Positions 17,323-26,129 are shown, counted from the first letter of the stretch. The stretch is DNA of 64,000 nt from Hwanghaeella grinnelliae (GCF_004005845.1 NZ_SADE01000001.1:1240001-1304000); one strand, 5' to 3'. Made by a program: numbers and translations. Notes: a model not told the origin generated them from the sequence alone.

Positions 17323-19008
17323 ATGGCCGACGGGCAGAATCAACGCAATGGCGGACGCATCCTGGTCGATGCCCTGAAGGGGCACGAGGTAGAGTTCATG
17401 TTCGGGGTGCCGGGGGAAAGTTACCTGGCCGTTTTGGACGCCCTGCACGACACGCCGGAAATCCGATACATCAATGCCCGCCATGAGGGCGGCGCCACGA
17501 TGATGGCGGATGCCTATGGCAAGCTGACGGGCAAGCCCGGCATCGCCGTCGTAACCCGTGGACCCGGTGCTACCAATGCGTCTTCCGGCGTGCATGTCGC
17601 CTTTCAGGATTCGACCCCGATGATCCTGCTGATTGGGCAGGTCGGCCGCGACATGGTCGAGCGCGAAGCCTTTCAGGAAATCGATTATCGCCGGATGTTC
17701 GGTCAGATGGCGAAATGGGTGGCGGAGATCGACGACCCGGCCCGTATCCCGGAATTCATCAACCGTGCCTTCAACGTGGCGGTTTCCGGCCGCCCCGGCC
17801 CGGTGGTGCTGAGCCTGCCGGAAGACATGCTGACCGAAACGGCTGAGGCGGTGAATATCGGCGCCTATACCCAGGTCGAAGCGCATCCCGGCGACCAGCA
17901 GATGGCGGATCTGCGGATGATGATGATGTCGGCGGAAAAGCCTTTCATGATCGTGGGCGGCGGCGATTGGTCGGTGGATGCCTGCGCGGACATCATGGCC
18001 TTCGCGGAACATATGCATCTGCCGGTTGGTGCGTCTTTCCGCTGCCAGGACTATTTCGACAATTTGCATCCCAATTACGCCGGACATGTCGGCATCGGTA
18101 TCGATCCGGGCCTAGCCAAACGCATCAAGGAAGCGGACCTGCTGATCGTGGTCGGCGCGCGCTTGGGTGAGATGACGACCGGCGGCTATTCGCTGATCGA
18201 CATTCCCCGCCCGAAGCAGAAGTTGGTTCATGTCTATCCCGACGCGGCGGAAATCAACCGTGTCTATGATGCGGATCTGGGAATCGCATCGGGCATGAAG
18301 GCTTTCGCGCGGGCGGCGTCGCGGCTGTATCAATTGCGCGGCACGCCGGTCTGGAGCGCGGAGGTCAAGGATCTGCATGACGGCTATCTCGCCTTCTCCG
18401 AACCGACGGAAGTGCCGGGCGCGGTGAACTTCGGAACCGTGATTAAGACCCTGGACGAAAAGCTGGGACCCGATGCGATTTATTGCAACGGGGCGGGCAA
18501 CTATACGGTCTGGATCCACCGTTTCCGGCGATACCGGAAATACCGGACCTGTCTTGCGCCGACCAGCGGGTCGATGGGCTATGGCCCACCGGCGGGGATC
18601 GCCGCTAAGCTGGTGCATCCGAACAGTCCGGTCGTGGTGGTGGCCGGGGACGGCTGTTTCCAAATGACGGGGCAGGAGATGGTGACGGCGGTTCAATACA
18701 ATCTGCCGATCCTTTACATCGTTGCCAACAATGCCATGTACGGCACGATCCGCATGCATCAGGAACGCGAATACCCGACCCGGGAATCCGGTACGGCGCT
18801 CGCCAATCCCGACTTTGCGAAATGGGCCGAGGCGTGCGGCGCGCATGGTGAAGTCGTTGAGAAGACGGAAGACTTCGAAGCGGCGCTTGACCGGGCGCTC
18901 GCCAGCGGCAAGCCTGCCTTGATCGAGGTTCGCACCGATCCCGAAGCGCTCACGCCGGCGGCCACGCTGAGCGGCACGCGCGACAAGGCGCTCGCTATTC
19001 GGAAGTAA
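17323..19008 (+). CDS. Thiamine diphosphate-dependent enzyme, acetolactate synthase-like
   Basis: This 561-residue protein has the three-domain layout of the ThDP enzyme family. The N-terminal domain has FMFGVPGESY and the catalytic Glu in ARHEGGATMMADAYG; the middle domain resembles a nucleotide-binding fold; the C-terminal domain has GDGCFQMTGQEMVTAVQYN through NNAMYGTIRMHQ for Mg-ThDP. Relatives include acetolactate synthase, benzoylformate decarboxylase and sulfopyruvate decarboxylase-like enzymes. No ilvN-type regulatory subunit follows, so a catabolic role is more likely than branched-chain synthesis. The stop is 2 bases from the convergent mnmC stop. Confidence 0.88.
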   Translation: MADGQNQRNGGRILVDALKGHEVEFMFGVPGESYLAVLDALHDTPEIRYINARHEGGATMMADAYGKLTGKPGIAVVTRGPGATNASSGVHVAFQDSTPMILLIGQVGRDMVEREAFQEIDYRRMFGQMAKWVAEIDDPARIPEFINRAFNVAVSGRPGPVVLSLPEDMLTETAEAVNIGAYTQVEAHPGDQQMADLRMMMMSAEKPFMIVGGGDWSVDACADIMAFAEHMHLPVGASFRCQDYFDNLHPNYAGHVGIGIDPGLAKRIKEADLLIVVGARLGEMTTGGYSLIDIPRPKQKLVHVYPDAAEINRVYDADLGIASGMKAFARAASRLYQLRGTPVWSAEVKDLHDGYLAFSEPTEVPGAVNFGTVIKTLDEKLGPDAIYCNGAGNYTVWIHRFRRYRKYRTCLAPTSGSMGYGPPAGIAAKLVHPNSPVVVVAGDGCFQMTGQEMVTAVQYNLPILYIVANNAMYGTIRMHQEREYPTRESGTALANPDFAKWAEACGAHGEVVEKTEDFEAALDRALASGKPALIEVRTDPEALTPAATLSGTRDKALAIRK

Positions 19009-19010
19009 GG

Positions 19011-20978
19011 TCAGGGTGTTCCGGCGCGTTTCATTTCCCGGATCAGGAAACGCGCCGGATGCACCGCTTCGATCAGGTCTTTCTCCAACGGCAGGGGCAT
19101 GCCCGCGAGCATGTCCGCCAACAGTTCGGCCATCAGCGGCGAAAACTGGTACCCGCGGGCGCCAAGGCCTGACAGGACGTATAGGCCATCCCTGTAGCGG
19201 GCCGGTGGGTAGTCGACCCAATGACGGCCGTGATGCAAATCCCCATAGTCGGATCCATAGGCTTCCGCGTCCGGCATCGGTCCAGCGATGGGCAGGCGGT
19301 CGCCGGTCATGGCGCGCAGCCCTGTCCAACCGGCCTCGGCCGGCGGCGGTGACAGGTCGAAGGCTTGGGAAAAGACTTGGGCGAATTCCGCCGCATAGCG
19401 TTGGTGATCGTCATGGGACCAGACTTGCCAGCCGGTGTCGCCGTCCGGGTCGGGCCAGGCATCGAAGCTGGAGCCTAGGACCCGGCCGCGCCTGCCGTCC
19501 CGCAGGGTTATGTTCGGTGACAGATAACCGCCGAAGCCGATTCCTTGCTCGGGAATGCCGGCCGGAAGGGCGTCACCCTTGATCCAACTCACTTGTCCCC
19601 GGCTGGGGCGGATTTCGAGCCAGGGTGCCTGCAGCAGACGGCCTGTCCAGCCGCCCGCCGCGACGATGACCCTGCGTCCGCTCCAAACTTCGCCGCAGTC
19701 GCCATCCATCAGCCGCCAACCGCCGTCGATGGGGATCAGGGCGTTTATATCCGCGCTTTCGACCGGCGCGCCGATGACATTGCGCACCGCTTGCGGATCC
19801 AGGCAGCCGGAGGCCGGGTAGGACAGGGCGGATCTGCCCGCGACTTCCGTCACGGTGATGAGGTCTTTGGGCCAATCGAGCGCATCGATCAGACGGGCCT
19901 GCCGGTCATCCGAGTCCACCCCTTCCGCGGCGGCTTGCATCGCACCGCGCGGGTCATACCAGACCGTGGGACCCAAGCCATCATAGAAGGCAAGCGCCTT
20001 CAGGAAGGTGAGGGCGTTGAGCCGGCCGGGCAGACTGGCGTTGACCGGCAGCTTCGGCGCGATCATCGCGACGGGGTTGGCCCCCATTCCGCCTGCCGGG
20101 CCCGCACGGTCGAAAAGCGTCGCTTCTATCCCGCGCGCTTTCAGCGCATGCCAGCAGCATTGCGCGGCGATGCCGCCGCCGATGATGGCGACCTCACCTG
20201 GGTCAGCCGGGGTGGGTGGGAGGGAGAACCAGGGCGTTTGCGCCTTTTCATCATCGGGCGGGGTAGCGAGTGTGCCGGTCAGGCGTTCCCGCTTATGCGC
20301 AAAGCCGGGATGTTTTTCGACGGAAAAGCCAACATCCTCCAAGCCACGCCGGACATGGCCGGCGGCGGTATAGGTCGCAAACCGGCCGCCGGGTTTGGTT
20401 CGACATGCGATGGCGCGAAAGACAGGAGCGGTCCACATATCCGGATTTCGGGCGGGCGCGAAACCATCCAGATACCAGGCATCCATTTTTCCCGAGAGTT
20501 GGGAAAGGCTATGCTCCACTGGGCCGAAAAGCAGAGTCAGCTGCACCCGGCCGCCGTCGAGGGATAAGCGATGGAAACCCGCATGACGAAGGGGAAAGCG
20601 GTCGCAGATCTCGTCGATCAACGACGCTAGGCCGGGGATGTCCCGGTAGAGCTGCAAGGCGCGGGTGAGGGAGTGTTGGTCGAGCGGATAACCCTCGACA
20701 CTGACATAATGCAGGCAGGCATCGGGCATTGCGGTGCGGCGCCAAAGTGCCCAGGTCATCAGGAAGTTCAGACCCAGGCCGAACCCTGTCTCGCCGATCG
20801 CGAAGGTTGGCCGGTCCCGCCATGCCGAAGGCGCGCCGATGCCGTCCAGGAAGACGGTCTCGGTCTCCGCCGCCGCGCCGGCCGGCGACGCGTAGCCGTC
20901 ATTGAACAGGATCGAGCGCGGCCCGCTGTCAGGATCTATGTCGAAATCCGGCGAGGGGAGCCGCGGCCAGCCCGTCAT
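19011..20978 (-). CDS. mnmC: Bifunctional tRNA modification enzyme MnmC
   Basis: This 655-residue protein completes 5-methylaminomethyl-2-thiouridine at the wobble position of several tRNAs. The N-terminal MnmD methyltransferase domain (about 1-245) has ETGFGLGLNFL as the SAM motif and LDGFAPARNPDMW, a family signature. The C-terminal MnmC oxidoreductase domain has the FAD motif AIIGGGIAAQ and the ending GLGARGYQFSPLMAELLA. Both halves look intact. It converges on the ThDP enzyme gene. Confidence 0.92.
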   Translation of the reverse strand: MTGWPRLPSPDFDIDPDSGPRSILFNDGYASPAGAAAETETVFLDGIGAPSAWRDRPTFAIGETGFGLGLNFLMTWALWRRTAMPDACLHYVSVEGYPLDQHSLTRALQLYRDIPGLASLIDEICDRFPLRHAGFHRLSLDGGRVQLTLLFGPVEHSLSQLSGKMDAWYLDGFAPARNPDMWTAPVFRAIACRTKPGGRFATYTAAGHVRRGLEDVGFSVEKHPGFAHKRERLTGTLATPPDDEKAQTPWFSLPPTPADPGEVAIIGGGIAAQCCWHALKARGIEATLFDRAGPAGGMGANPVAMIAPKLPVNASLPGRLNALTFLKALAFYDGLGPTVWYDPRGAMQAAAEGVDSDDRQARLIDALDWPKDLITVTEVAGRSALSYPASGCLDPQAVRNVIGAPVESADINALIPIDGGWRLMDGDCGEVWSGRRVIVAAGGWTGRLLQAPWLEIRPSRGQVSWIKGDALPAGIPEQGIGFGGYLSPNITLRDGRRGRVLGSSFDAWPDPDGDTGWQVWSHDDHQRYAAEFAQVFSQAFDLSPPPAEAGWTGLRAMTGDRLPIAGPMPDAEAYGSDYGDLHHGRHWVDYPPARYRDGLYVLSGLGARGYQFSPLMAELLADMLAGMPLPLEKDLIEAVHPARFLIREMKRAGTP

Positions 20979-21045
20979 TCAAATCCCTTTATTCAAGGCA
21001 TGACATATGGGGGAACGGTTTGCGGGCAAAACCATCGGCAGACGG

Positions 21046-21408
21046 CTAGCCGACTTCAAGCCGCTTTTCGAGGTCGGTCAGAATTTCAGTCAGTTCCACG
21101 ACCTTCTGCTTGGCGATCGCCAATTTACTGCGGACCACCTCTTCATCACTATCCATTTCCATGAATTCATTCTCACGCCCTTGCAGCAGCCAGGGGGCGG
21201 TCACGTTCAGCAAGCCGGCCATCATCACGATCTGGTTCGCGCGCGGCACACGCCGGGATTTTTCCCAGCCGCGGACGGTCTTGGAGGTTACGCCCAGGCG
21301 TCTTGCGAATTCTTCCGCCGTCAGGTTGGAAGACTTCCGCGCAAACTTGATACGTTCGCCCAGTTGTTCCTGGGCCAGGTCTCCTGCCTTGGCCAGTTCC
21401 TTCTTCAT
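21046..21408 (-). CDS. XRE-family helix-turn-helix regulator
   Basis: This 120-residue protein has an N-terminal HTH: LGERIKFARKSSNLTAEEFA and RRLGVTSKTVRGWEKSRRVP form helices 1-4. The C-terminal part ends in a heptad-like helix (VVRSKLAIAKQKVVELTEIL) likely to dimerise. ATG at 21408 has GGAG eight bases upstream; a GTG at 21420 is less likely. It lies 41 bases after otnI on the same strand and may be read through from the otn operon. It could regulate that operon, but its distal position is unusual for a local repressor. Confidence 0.88.
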   Translation of the reverse strand: MKKELAKAGDLAQEQLGERIKFARKSSNLTAEEFARRLGVTSKTVRGWEKSRRVPRANQIVMMAGLLNVTAPWLLQGRENEFMEMDSDEEVVRSKLAIAKQKVVELTEILTDLEKRLEVG

Positions 21409-21449
21409 AGAATACTCCACTACTACCTATGCTTTCTCGGGAAATCAGG

Positions 21450-22223
21450 TCACACCGACACACCATAGTCGGCCGCCCAGCTCAGTCCTGCTTTCGTCTC
21501 GCCCTTGGGCCGGTATTCGCAACCGATCCAGCCCTGATATCCAAGCCCGTCCAGCAAGTCGAACAGGAAGGGATAATACACTTCCCCTATGTCGGGTTCA
21601 TGACGATCCGGATTTCCCGCAATCTGAATATGCTCCACGCGGTCGAGCAATGCGCGTGTGCGCATGGCGAGGTCACCCTCGCTGATCTGCAGGTGGTACA
21701 GATCTAATTGGAGCCCGATATTCGGTTCATCGACCGCCTCTATTACATCCACCGCCTGACCGGTCGTTGCAAGGAAAAACCCCGGAATGTCCCTTTGGTT
21801 GATCGGTTCGATACACAGATTGACGCCATCCAAGGCCGCGCGTTTGGCGGCTTTCTTAAGGTTCGCCACATAGGTTTCGGTATTGGCGCCGTGCTGCCGC
21901 ATGCCCGCCATGACATGCAGGCGCGGGCATTTCAGGGCCTTGGCATAGGTCAGCGCTTTTTCTAGGCTTTCCATGAATTCGTCTTCCCGGCCCGGCAGGG
22001 AGGAAAGGCCGCGTTCGCCGTTTTCCCAGTCGCCGGGCGGCAGATTGAACAGCGCCTGCTGCAGGCCGGCCGCGTTCAGCTTTTCCGCCAATTCGTCGGG
22101 CGCGAAGTCGTAGGGAAACAGGTATTCCACCGCCTTGAAGCCGCAGGCAGCCGCTTCCGCGAAGCGATCCAGGAACGGCACTTCGTTGAACATCATGCTG
22201 AGATTGGCGGCGAGCTTTACCAT
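21450..22223 (-). CDS. otnI: 2-oxo-tetronate isomerase (hydroxypyruvate isomerase family)
   Basis: This is a 257-residue TIM-barrel sugar isomerase of the Hyi/OtnI family. AANLSMMFNEVPFLDRFAEA, GFKAVEYLFPYD, RLHVMAGMRQHG, NLCIEPINQRDIPGFFL, LQLDLYHLQ and GCEYRP cover the conserved metal and substrate residues (Glu in CIEPIN and GCEYRP, Asp-x-x-His in LDLYH). In the OtnI pathway it interconverts 2-oxo- and 3-oxo-tetronate. Genes for OtnC and OtnK lie upstream on the same strand, which fixes the assignment better than sequence alone. Confidence 0.88.
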   Translation of the reverse strand: MVKLAANLSMMFNEVPFLDRFAEAAACGFKAVEYLFPYDFAPDELAEKLNAAGLQQALFNLPPGDWENGERGLSSLPGREDEFMESLEKALTYAKALKCPRLHVMAGMRQHGANTETYVANLKKAAKRAALDGVNLCIEPINQRDIPGFFLATTGQAVDVIEAVDEPNIGLQLDLYHLQISEGDLAMRTRALLDRVEHIQIAGNPDRHEPDIGEVYYPFLFDLLDGLGYQGWIGCEYRPKGETKAGLSWAADYGVSV

Positions 22224-22275
22224 GCGTTTTCCTTTCGAATTTCGGCAAATACGGCGTAACCGGTGGGCGGACTGT

Positions 22276-22914
22276 TCAAATAGGGAACCGTTCGCGCAAG
22301 TCGGCGACCTGTTGCGGGGTCAGCGTCCGGACGGGGATGCCGCGCAGCATCAGATGCAGCTTGGCGGTTTCCTCCAACTCCTCCATCGCGCCGACGGCGT
22401 CGCGCAGGCTTTTATCCGCGACAACCGGCCCATGATTGGCAAGCAGGCAGGCTTTGTGATCCTTGAAGACGGGCCGCATTGCGTCGGCCAGTCCTTTATC
22501 GCCGGGCGGGAAATAGGGCACCATCGGCAGCTTGCCGATGCGCATGACGTAATAGGCCGTGATCGGGGGCAGGGCGTCCTCCGGGTCCGTTTCCTCCATG
22601 ACCGACAGCGCGACGGAATAGGAGGAATGCAGATGAACCACCGCTTCGGTCTGTGGGCGCACCTCATAGACCGCCATGTGCAGGAAGGTTTCCTTGGTCG
22701 GCTTGTCGCCCGAAAGATGCGTGCCGTCCGGCGCGATCTTGGCCAGCCTGTCCGGTTCCAATTCCCCCAGCATCGACCCGGTCGGCGTCATCAGCCATCC
22801 GTCATCCAGCCGGGCGCTGATATTGCCGGACGACCCGGGTGTCAGCCTGCGGTCGAACATCGACCGGCCCAGGCTGCAAATCTCCTCCCGCAATGTCGAT
22901 TCGGCTCGGCTCAT
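22276..22914 (-). CDS. otnC: 3-oxo-tetronate 4-phosphate decarboxylase (class II aldolase fold)
   Basis: This 212-residue class II aldolase/adducin-fold enzyme has GSSGNISARL, TPTGSMLGEL, a Glu in KPTKETFLHM, the zinc pair in VVHLHSSYSVAL and a further His in LLANHGPVV. With OtnK upstream it is expected to decarboxylate 3-oxo-tetronate 4-phosphate to dihydroxyacetone phosphate. Its ATG overlaps the otnK stop by 4 bases (ATGA), showing translational coupling. otnI follows after 52 bases. Confidence 0.9.
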   Translation of the reverse strand: MSRAESTLREEICSLGRSMFDRRLTPGSSGNISARLDDGWLMTPTGSMLGELEPDRLAKIAPDGTHLSGDKPTKETFLHMAVYEVRPQTEAVVHLHSSYSVALSVMEETDPEDALPPITAYYVMRIGKLPMVPYFPPGDKGLADAMRPVFKDHKACLLANHGPVVADKSLRDAVGAMEELEETAKLHLMLRGIPVRTLTPQQVADLRERFPI

Positions 22915-24182
22915 GACAGGACCTTGAAGGCTTTTTCGAAAAAGTCGGGCGCACCGAAATTGCCGGATTTCATGGCCAGGGCCGTCGGATCGTCCTCCAC
23001 GGACGCAGTCCAGGGCACGCCCGGATCAATCTGGGGTCCGATGCGCAGCGCCGTAACGTTCAGTGCCTTGACCACCGCACCCGACGTTTCTCCGCCGGCG
23101 GAAACGATGCGCCGTGCGCCTTTGGCGTGCAGGCCCTCCGCGACACGGGCCAGGATGCCTTCCATCAATGCGCCGGCCTCGTTTCTGCCGATGCGGTCCT
23201 GAAGGGCTTTGACGTTTTCCGGTGCCGCAGTCGCGGACACCATCACCGGCGTATCGCCCAATTGCGGCGCGGCCCAGTCCAGAATGTCGTCGGCCAGCGT
23301 CTGACCCTTTTCGACCGCCATGTCGGCGTCGATCCGCCATAGCGGCACGCGGTTTTCCATGTAGTCCACCTGACCGCGCGTGGCTTCGGAGCATGAACCG
23401 CTCAGGATGGCGGCCGTGCCCGTCACTTTCGGCAGGGCATCCGAAACCTGGTCCTCGGCCAGCAGCCCGGCGGCCCGGAAATTGTCCGGCAAGCCCATGG
23501 CGACGCCGGACCCGCCGGTCACCAGTTTCAAATCCTTGCAGGCATGGCCGATCTCGATCAGGTCCCGGTCGCGGGCCGCATCGACGATGGCGTGGCGCAA
23601 GCCGTCCTTTCGCATCGTACCGAAGGCCTGCTCGATGGCCGTTGCGCCCTTGTCCACGGTCAACTGGTTCACCAGTCCGACCCCGTTCGGCGTTTGCCGG
23701 GCCAGGACACGGACAAGGTTGGGATCGGTCATCGGCGTTAGTGGATGGTTGCGCATGCTGGATTCCGACAGCAGCACGTCGCCGACGAAAAGATAGCCGT
23801 TGAAAATCTGCCGGCCGTTTTCCGGGAAAGCGGGGCAATAGATGGTGAAATCACCCCCGGCCGCGTCGAGCAAGGCGTCCCCCACCGGTCCGATATTCCC
23901 CTCATCGGTGGAATCGAAAGTCGAGCAGTATTTGAAGAAGATCTGCTTCGTGGCGCGGTCCGCCAGCCAGCGATAGGCGTCGAGCGATTGGTCGATGGCG
24001 TCTGGCGCCGGAATGCTGCGGCTTTTCAGGGCGATGACAACGGCATCCGTATCGCCCAGGTCGAGACTGTCCGGCGGAATGCCGATGGTCTGCACCGTCC
24101 GCATGCCGGATTTGACCAGCGTGTTCGCAAGGTCGCTCGCGCCCGTGAAATCGTCCGCAATCGCGCCGAGAAGAATGGCCAT
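22911..24182 (-). CDS. otnK: 3-oxo-tetronate kinase
   Basis: This is a 423-residue DUF1537-family sugar-acid kinase. The N-terminal substrate domain begins LLGAIADDFTGASDLANTLV, diagnostic of this kinase group, and continues KYCSTFDSTDEGNIGPVGDA. The C-terminal nucleotide domain has LSGSCSEATRGQ and VSAGGETSGAVVKAL. It phosphorylates 3-oxo-tetronate at O4. ATG at 24182 is the first position where the family's N-terminus begins. A TTGTCTGACAA dyad lies about 39 bases upstream and is a possible GntR-type operator. Confidence 0.92.
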   Translation of the reverse strand: MAILLGAIADDFTGASDLANTLVKSGMRTVQTIGIPPDSLDLGDTDAVVIALKSRSIPAPDAIDQSLDAYRWLADRATKQIFFKYCSTFDSTDEGNIGPVGDALLDAAGGDFTIYCPAFPENGRQIFNGYLFVGDVLLSESSMRNHPLTPMTDPNLVRVLARQTPNGVGLVNQLTVDKGATAIEQAFGTMRKDGLRHAIVDAARDRDLIEIGHACKDLKLVTGGSGVAMGLPDNFRAAGLLAEDQVSDALPKVTGTAAILSGSCSEATRGQVDYMENRVPLWRIDADMAVEKGQTLADDILDWAAPQLGDTPVMVSATAAPENVKALQDRIGRNEAGALMEGILARVAEGLHAKGARRIVSAGGETSGAVVKALNVTALRIGPQIDPGVPWTASVEDDPTALAMKSGNFGAPDFFEKAFKVLS

Positions 24183-24220
24183 GCGCCGTGTCCTGCCCCT
24201 GTTCGTTTTCGTGTTCTTGC

Positions 24221-24231
24221 TTGTCTGACAA
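24221..24231. promoter_or_regulatory. Candidate GntR/FadR-type operator upstream of otnK
   Basis: TTGTCTGACAA is an 11-base dyad that fits the TNGTNNNACNA consensus used by FadR-subfamily GntR regulators. On the minus strand it lies just downstream of TATTCT, a reasonable -10 element, so a bound protein would block initiation. No GntR gene is in the window. A single short site can occur by chance. Confidence 0.4.
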
Positions 24232-24282
24232 CAAAGAATACACGAGTGCCGGGGGCAGAAAAGGGCGGCCCAGGTCCAAAGT

Positions 24283-24314
24283 GAAACGCCGGGCACGACA
24301 AGGCCCGGCGTTTC
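24283..24314 (-). terminator. Strong hairpin after the globin gene
   Basis: A perfect 12-base inverted repeat (GAAACGCCGGGC and its complement) surrounds an 8-base loop, about 30 bases past the globin stop. The run of T after it on the minus strand is short, so termination may be partial or protein-assisted. It separates the globin gene from otnK. Confidence 0.65.
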
Positions 24315-24345
24315 AAAACGGTTTGCGCGCCGATGACGGTCAGGG

Positions 24346-24762
24346 TCAGGCCGCGGCCTTCACTTGGGCTTCCTTCATCACGCCGGCGACCAGGCCGTAA
24401 CACTCGGTCCAGGCTTCCTCGACCTCGGGTGTGAAATCATCACCAAGGCCTTTGCCCAGCGTAAAGAGCAGGGCCGCGCCGACGGCGTCATATTGTTCCA
24501 GTTTCACATTGTAGCCATTGTGCCGCGCGCCGCAGGCCTGCAGGGCCGGGACGACTTCCTCGACCCGGTTCAGGCCGTTGACCGCCATGGCCAGCAGTTT
24601 CAGAAGCTTCTTCTTTTGCTCGCTCATGTCGTCTGGAAACAGCGGCCGGACCTCGGGCGCGATTTCGAACAGCCGAGCATAGAAGATATCGGCGGCCGCA
24701 TCGGCGATGGGTAGGACCTTCTGAAAACTGGATTGAACGAGTTCGATCTGTCTGGGGGTCAT
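24346..24762 (-). CDS. Single-domain bacterial globin
   Basis: This 138-residue protein has the classical 3/3 globin length and landmarks: the CD region FEIAPEVRPLFPDDMSEQ with PheCD1 and a distal Gln-like position, and the proximal His in CGARHNGYNVKLEQYDAVGAAL. TECYGLVAGVM is the H helix. It resembles Vitreoscilla-type single-domain globins and the globin part of flavohemoglobins without the reductase. Likely roles are oxygen or nitric oxide handling. ATG at 24762 is chosen over the upstream start. Confidence 0.88.
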   Translation of the reverse strand: MTPRQIELVQSSFQKVLPIADAAADIFYARLFEIAPEVRPLFPDDMSEQKKKLLKLLAMAVNGLNRVEEVVPALQACGARHNGYNVKLEQYDAVGAALLFTLGKGLGDDFTPEVEEAWTECYGLVAGVMKEAQVKAAA

Positions 24763-24936
24763 TATCTTTATCCCGGTTTTTTGCGTGATGCGGGTCGCCT
24801 CACAATCCGGATAAAGATAAAACATTAAATACTAATGTAATGTGAACGTAGCCAGCGGGTTAAGCGGACTGTCCAGTTTGCAACCTGTCCCGTCGCCTTG
24901 ATCGGTGTCGGTTTCGCCATGTGGAACCGCGCGGGC

Positions 24937-25812
24937 TCAGGCCGCGGCCATGGCTTGCAGCCAGGTCAGAAAGGCCTGGCTGTCCTTTCCGGCATTGGGT
25001 GGGGACAGCGCGACATAAGCGATGCCGCTGGGGATGAAGCCGAAAGGCGCGACGAGGCGGCCAGCCCGCAGATCGTCCTGAACCAGAATATGCGGTGCGA
25101 TGGCAACGCCCAACCCGGCTGTCGCGGCCTCGAGCAGGAAGTAGAAATGTTCGAAATATTGTCCGTCGAGCGGTAGGGACGCGCCGACAGATGCGCACCA
25201 TTTCGGCCAGGCCCCCACCCGTGTTTTCGTGTGCAGGATCGGCAGCGCTGCCAGTGCGGCGGGGTCGTGAAATCCCCCTTCGGGAACCAGAGACGGGCTG
25301 ACAACTGGACCGACAAGGTCTTGCAGAAGCGGTGTAACGACCGCATCGGCCCACTGGTCCTGGCCGCCTTGGTCGGACCGGATGGCGATGTCCATCTTGT
25401 GCCGCCGGAAGTCGACCGGGATGTCCTCCGACGTCATTCTGATTTCGATGGCCGGATGCCGGTTCTGGAAATCGTAAAGGCGCGGGATCAACCAGCGCAG
25501 CACGAAGGTGCCGAAGCAGGAGATGTCGAGCAGGCGCTTTTCCTGCCCGGTGACGCGGTTCACGGCCGCTTCGATCCCGTCGAAGGCCTCAGTCAGGCTG
25601 GGCAAAAGATCTTCCGCCGCGTCGGTCGGGCGCAACCGATTGCGCGGCCCTTCGAACAGCGTGACGCCCAGCACTTCCTCCAGCGACCGGACCTGACGGC
25701 TGACCGCGCCATAGGTCACGCCTAGCTCATCGGCCGCCAATGTCATTTTCCCATTTCGCGCCGTGGCTTCGAAGGCGCGTAGGGCGTTCAGGGGCAATGC
25801 GCCGCGTTTCAT
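24937..25812 (-). CDS. LysR-family transcriptional regulator, GcvA-like
   Basis: This 291-residue regulator has an N-terminal winged HTH (LPLNALRAFEATARNGKMTL, ELGVTYGAVSRQVRSLEEVL) and a periplasmic-binding-protein-like effector domain (DISCFGTFVLRWLIPRLYDF, IRSDQGGQDQW). The LNALRAFEA start places it with GcvA-like LysR proteins, several of which control amino-acid or beta-lactamase genes. It is divergent from a DUF1127 gene; LysR proteins commonly act on the divergent neighbour. ATG at 25812. Confidence 0.9.
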   Translation of the reverse strand: MKRGALPLNALRAFEATARNGKMTLAADELGVTYGAVSRQVRSLEEVLGVTLFEGPRNRLRPTDAAEDLLPSLTEAFDGIEAAVNRVTGQEKRLLDISCFGTFVLRWLIPRLYDFQNRHPAIEIRMTSEDIPVDFRRHKMDIAIRSDQGGQDQWADAVVTPLLQDLVGPVVSPSLVPEGGFHDPAALAALPILHTKTRVGAWPKWCASVGASLPLDGQYFEHFYFLLEAATAGLGVAIAPHILVQDDLRAGRLVAPFGFIPSGIAYVALSPPNAGKDSQAFLTWLQAMAAA

Positions 25813-25825
25813 GGTAAGGTTCCTA

Positions 25826-25868
25826 TGTGTGGAAAACTCACAAATGATGTCCGTAAACATCGTTTTAC
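25826..25868. promoter_or_regulatory. Possible LysR-type operator region between the LysR gene and the DUF1127 gene
   Basis: Two short dyads lie in the 85-base divergent gap: TGTG-N9-CACA at 25826-25842 and GTAAA-N6-TTTAC at 25853-25868. Their spacing and place suit a LysR regulator controlling itself and its neighbour. Both arms are short, so this is a weak prediction. Confidence 0.3.
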
Positions 25869-25897
25869 TTGAAAGATGAACAATACGAAAAGACGGA

Positions 25898-26086
25898 ATG
25901 TCACAAGAAAACACACTCCTTCGACCCTTGTTCATGCGGTTTCGCCCACTCAAATGCATTCGGCACTGGTGGCAGAAATCGTCTTCCCGCATTGCGCTGG
26001 CCCAGCTTCCCGATGAAAGGCTGGCCGATATCGGCCTGACGCGGGCGGAACGTGACCGCGAAGTCGCGCGTCCGTTCTGGGACTAG
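25898..26086 (+). CDS. DUF1127 (YjiS-like) small protein
   Basis: This 62-residue protein ends in LAQLPDERLADIGLTRAERDREVARPFWD, closely following the DUF1127 pattern (L..L.D..L.DIGL.R.e). Small DUF1127 proteins in Alphaproteobacteria are arginine-rich and linked to RNA turnover and carbon or phosphate adaptation. Its final codons FWD are the first unit of a short tandem repeat that runs on into the intergenic region. Confidence 0.85.
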   Translation: MSQENTLLRPLFMRFRPLKCIRHWWQKSSSRIALAQLPDERLADIGLTRAERDREVARPFWD

Positions 26087-26129
26087 CCGTTCTGGGATTA
26101 GAGTTCTGGGATTTGCATTCTGGGACCAA
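26072..26129 (+). repeat. Four-copy 14-15 base tandem repeat
   Basis: Units at 26072-26086, 26087-26101, 26102-26115 and 26116-26129 share the core TTCTGGGA. The first unit contains the last codons and the stop of the DUF1127 gene; the others fill the gap before the EamA gene. The pattern looks like replication-slippage duplication of the gene end. Confidence 0.8.

Noticed and set aside
18112-19329. A 405-codon minus-strand open frame overlapping the ThDP enzyme gene and mnmC
   Set aside because: Both overlapped genes have clear motifs on their own frames; this frame has Arg/His-rich composition and no signal or domain.
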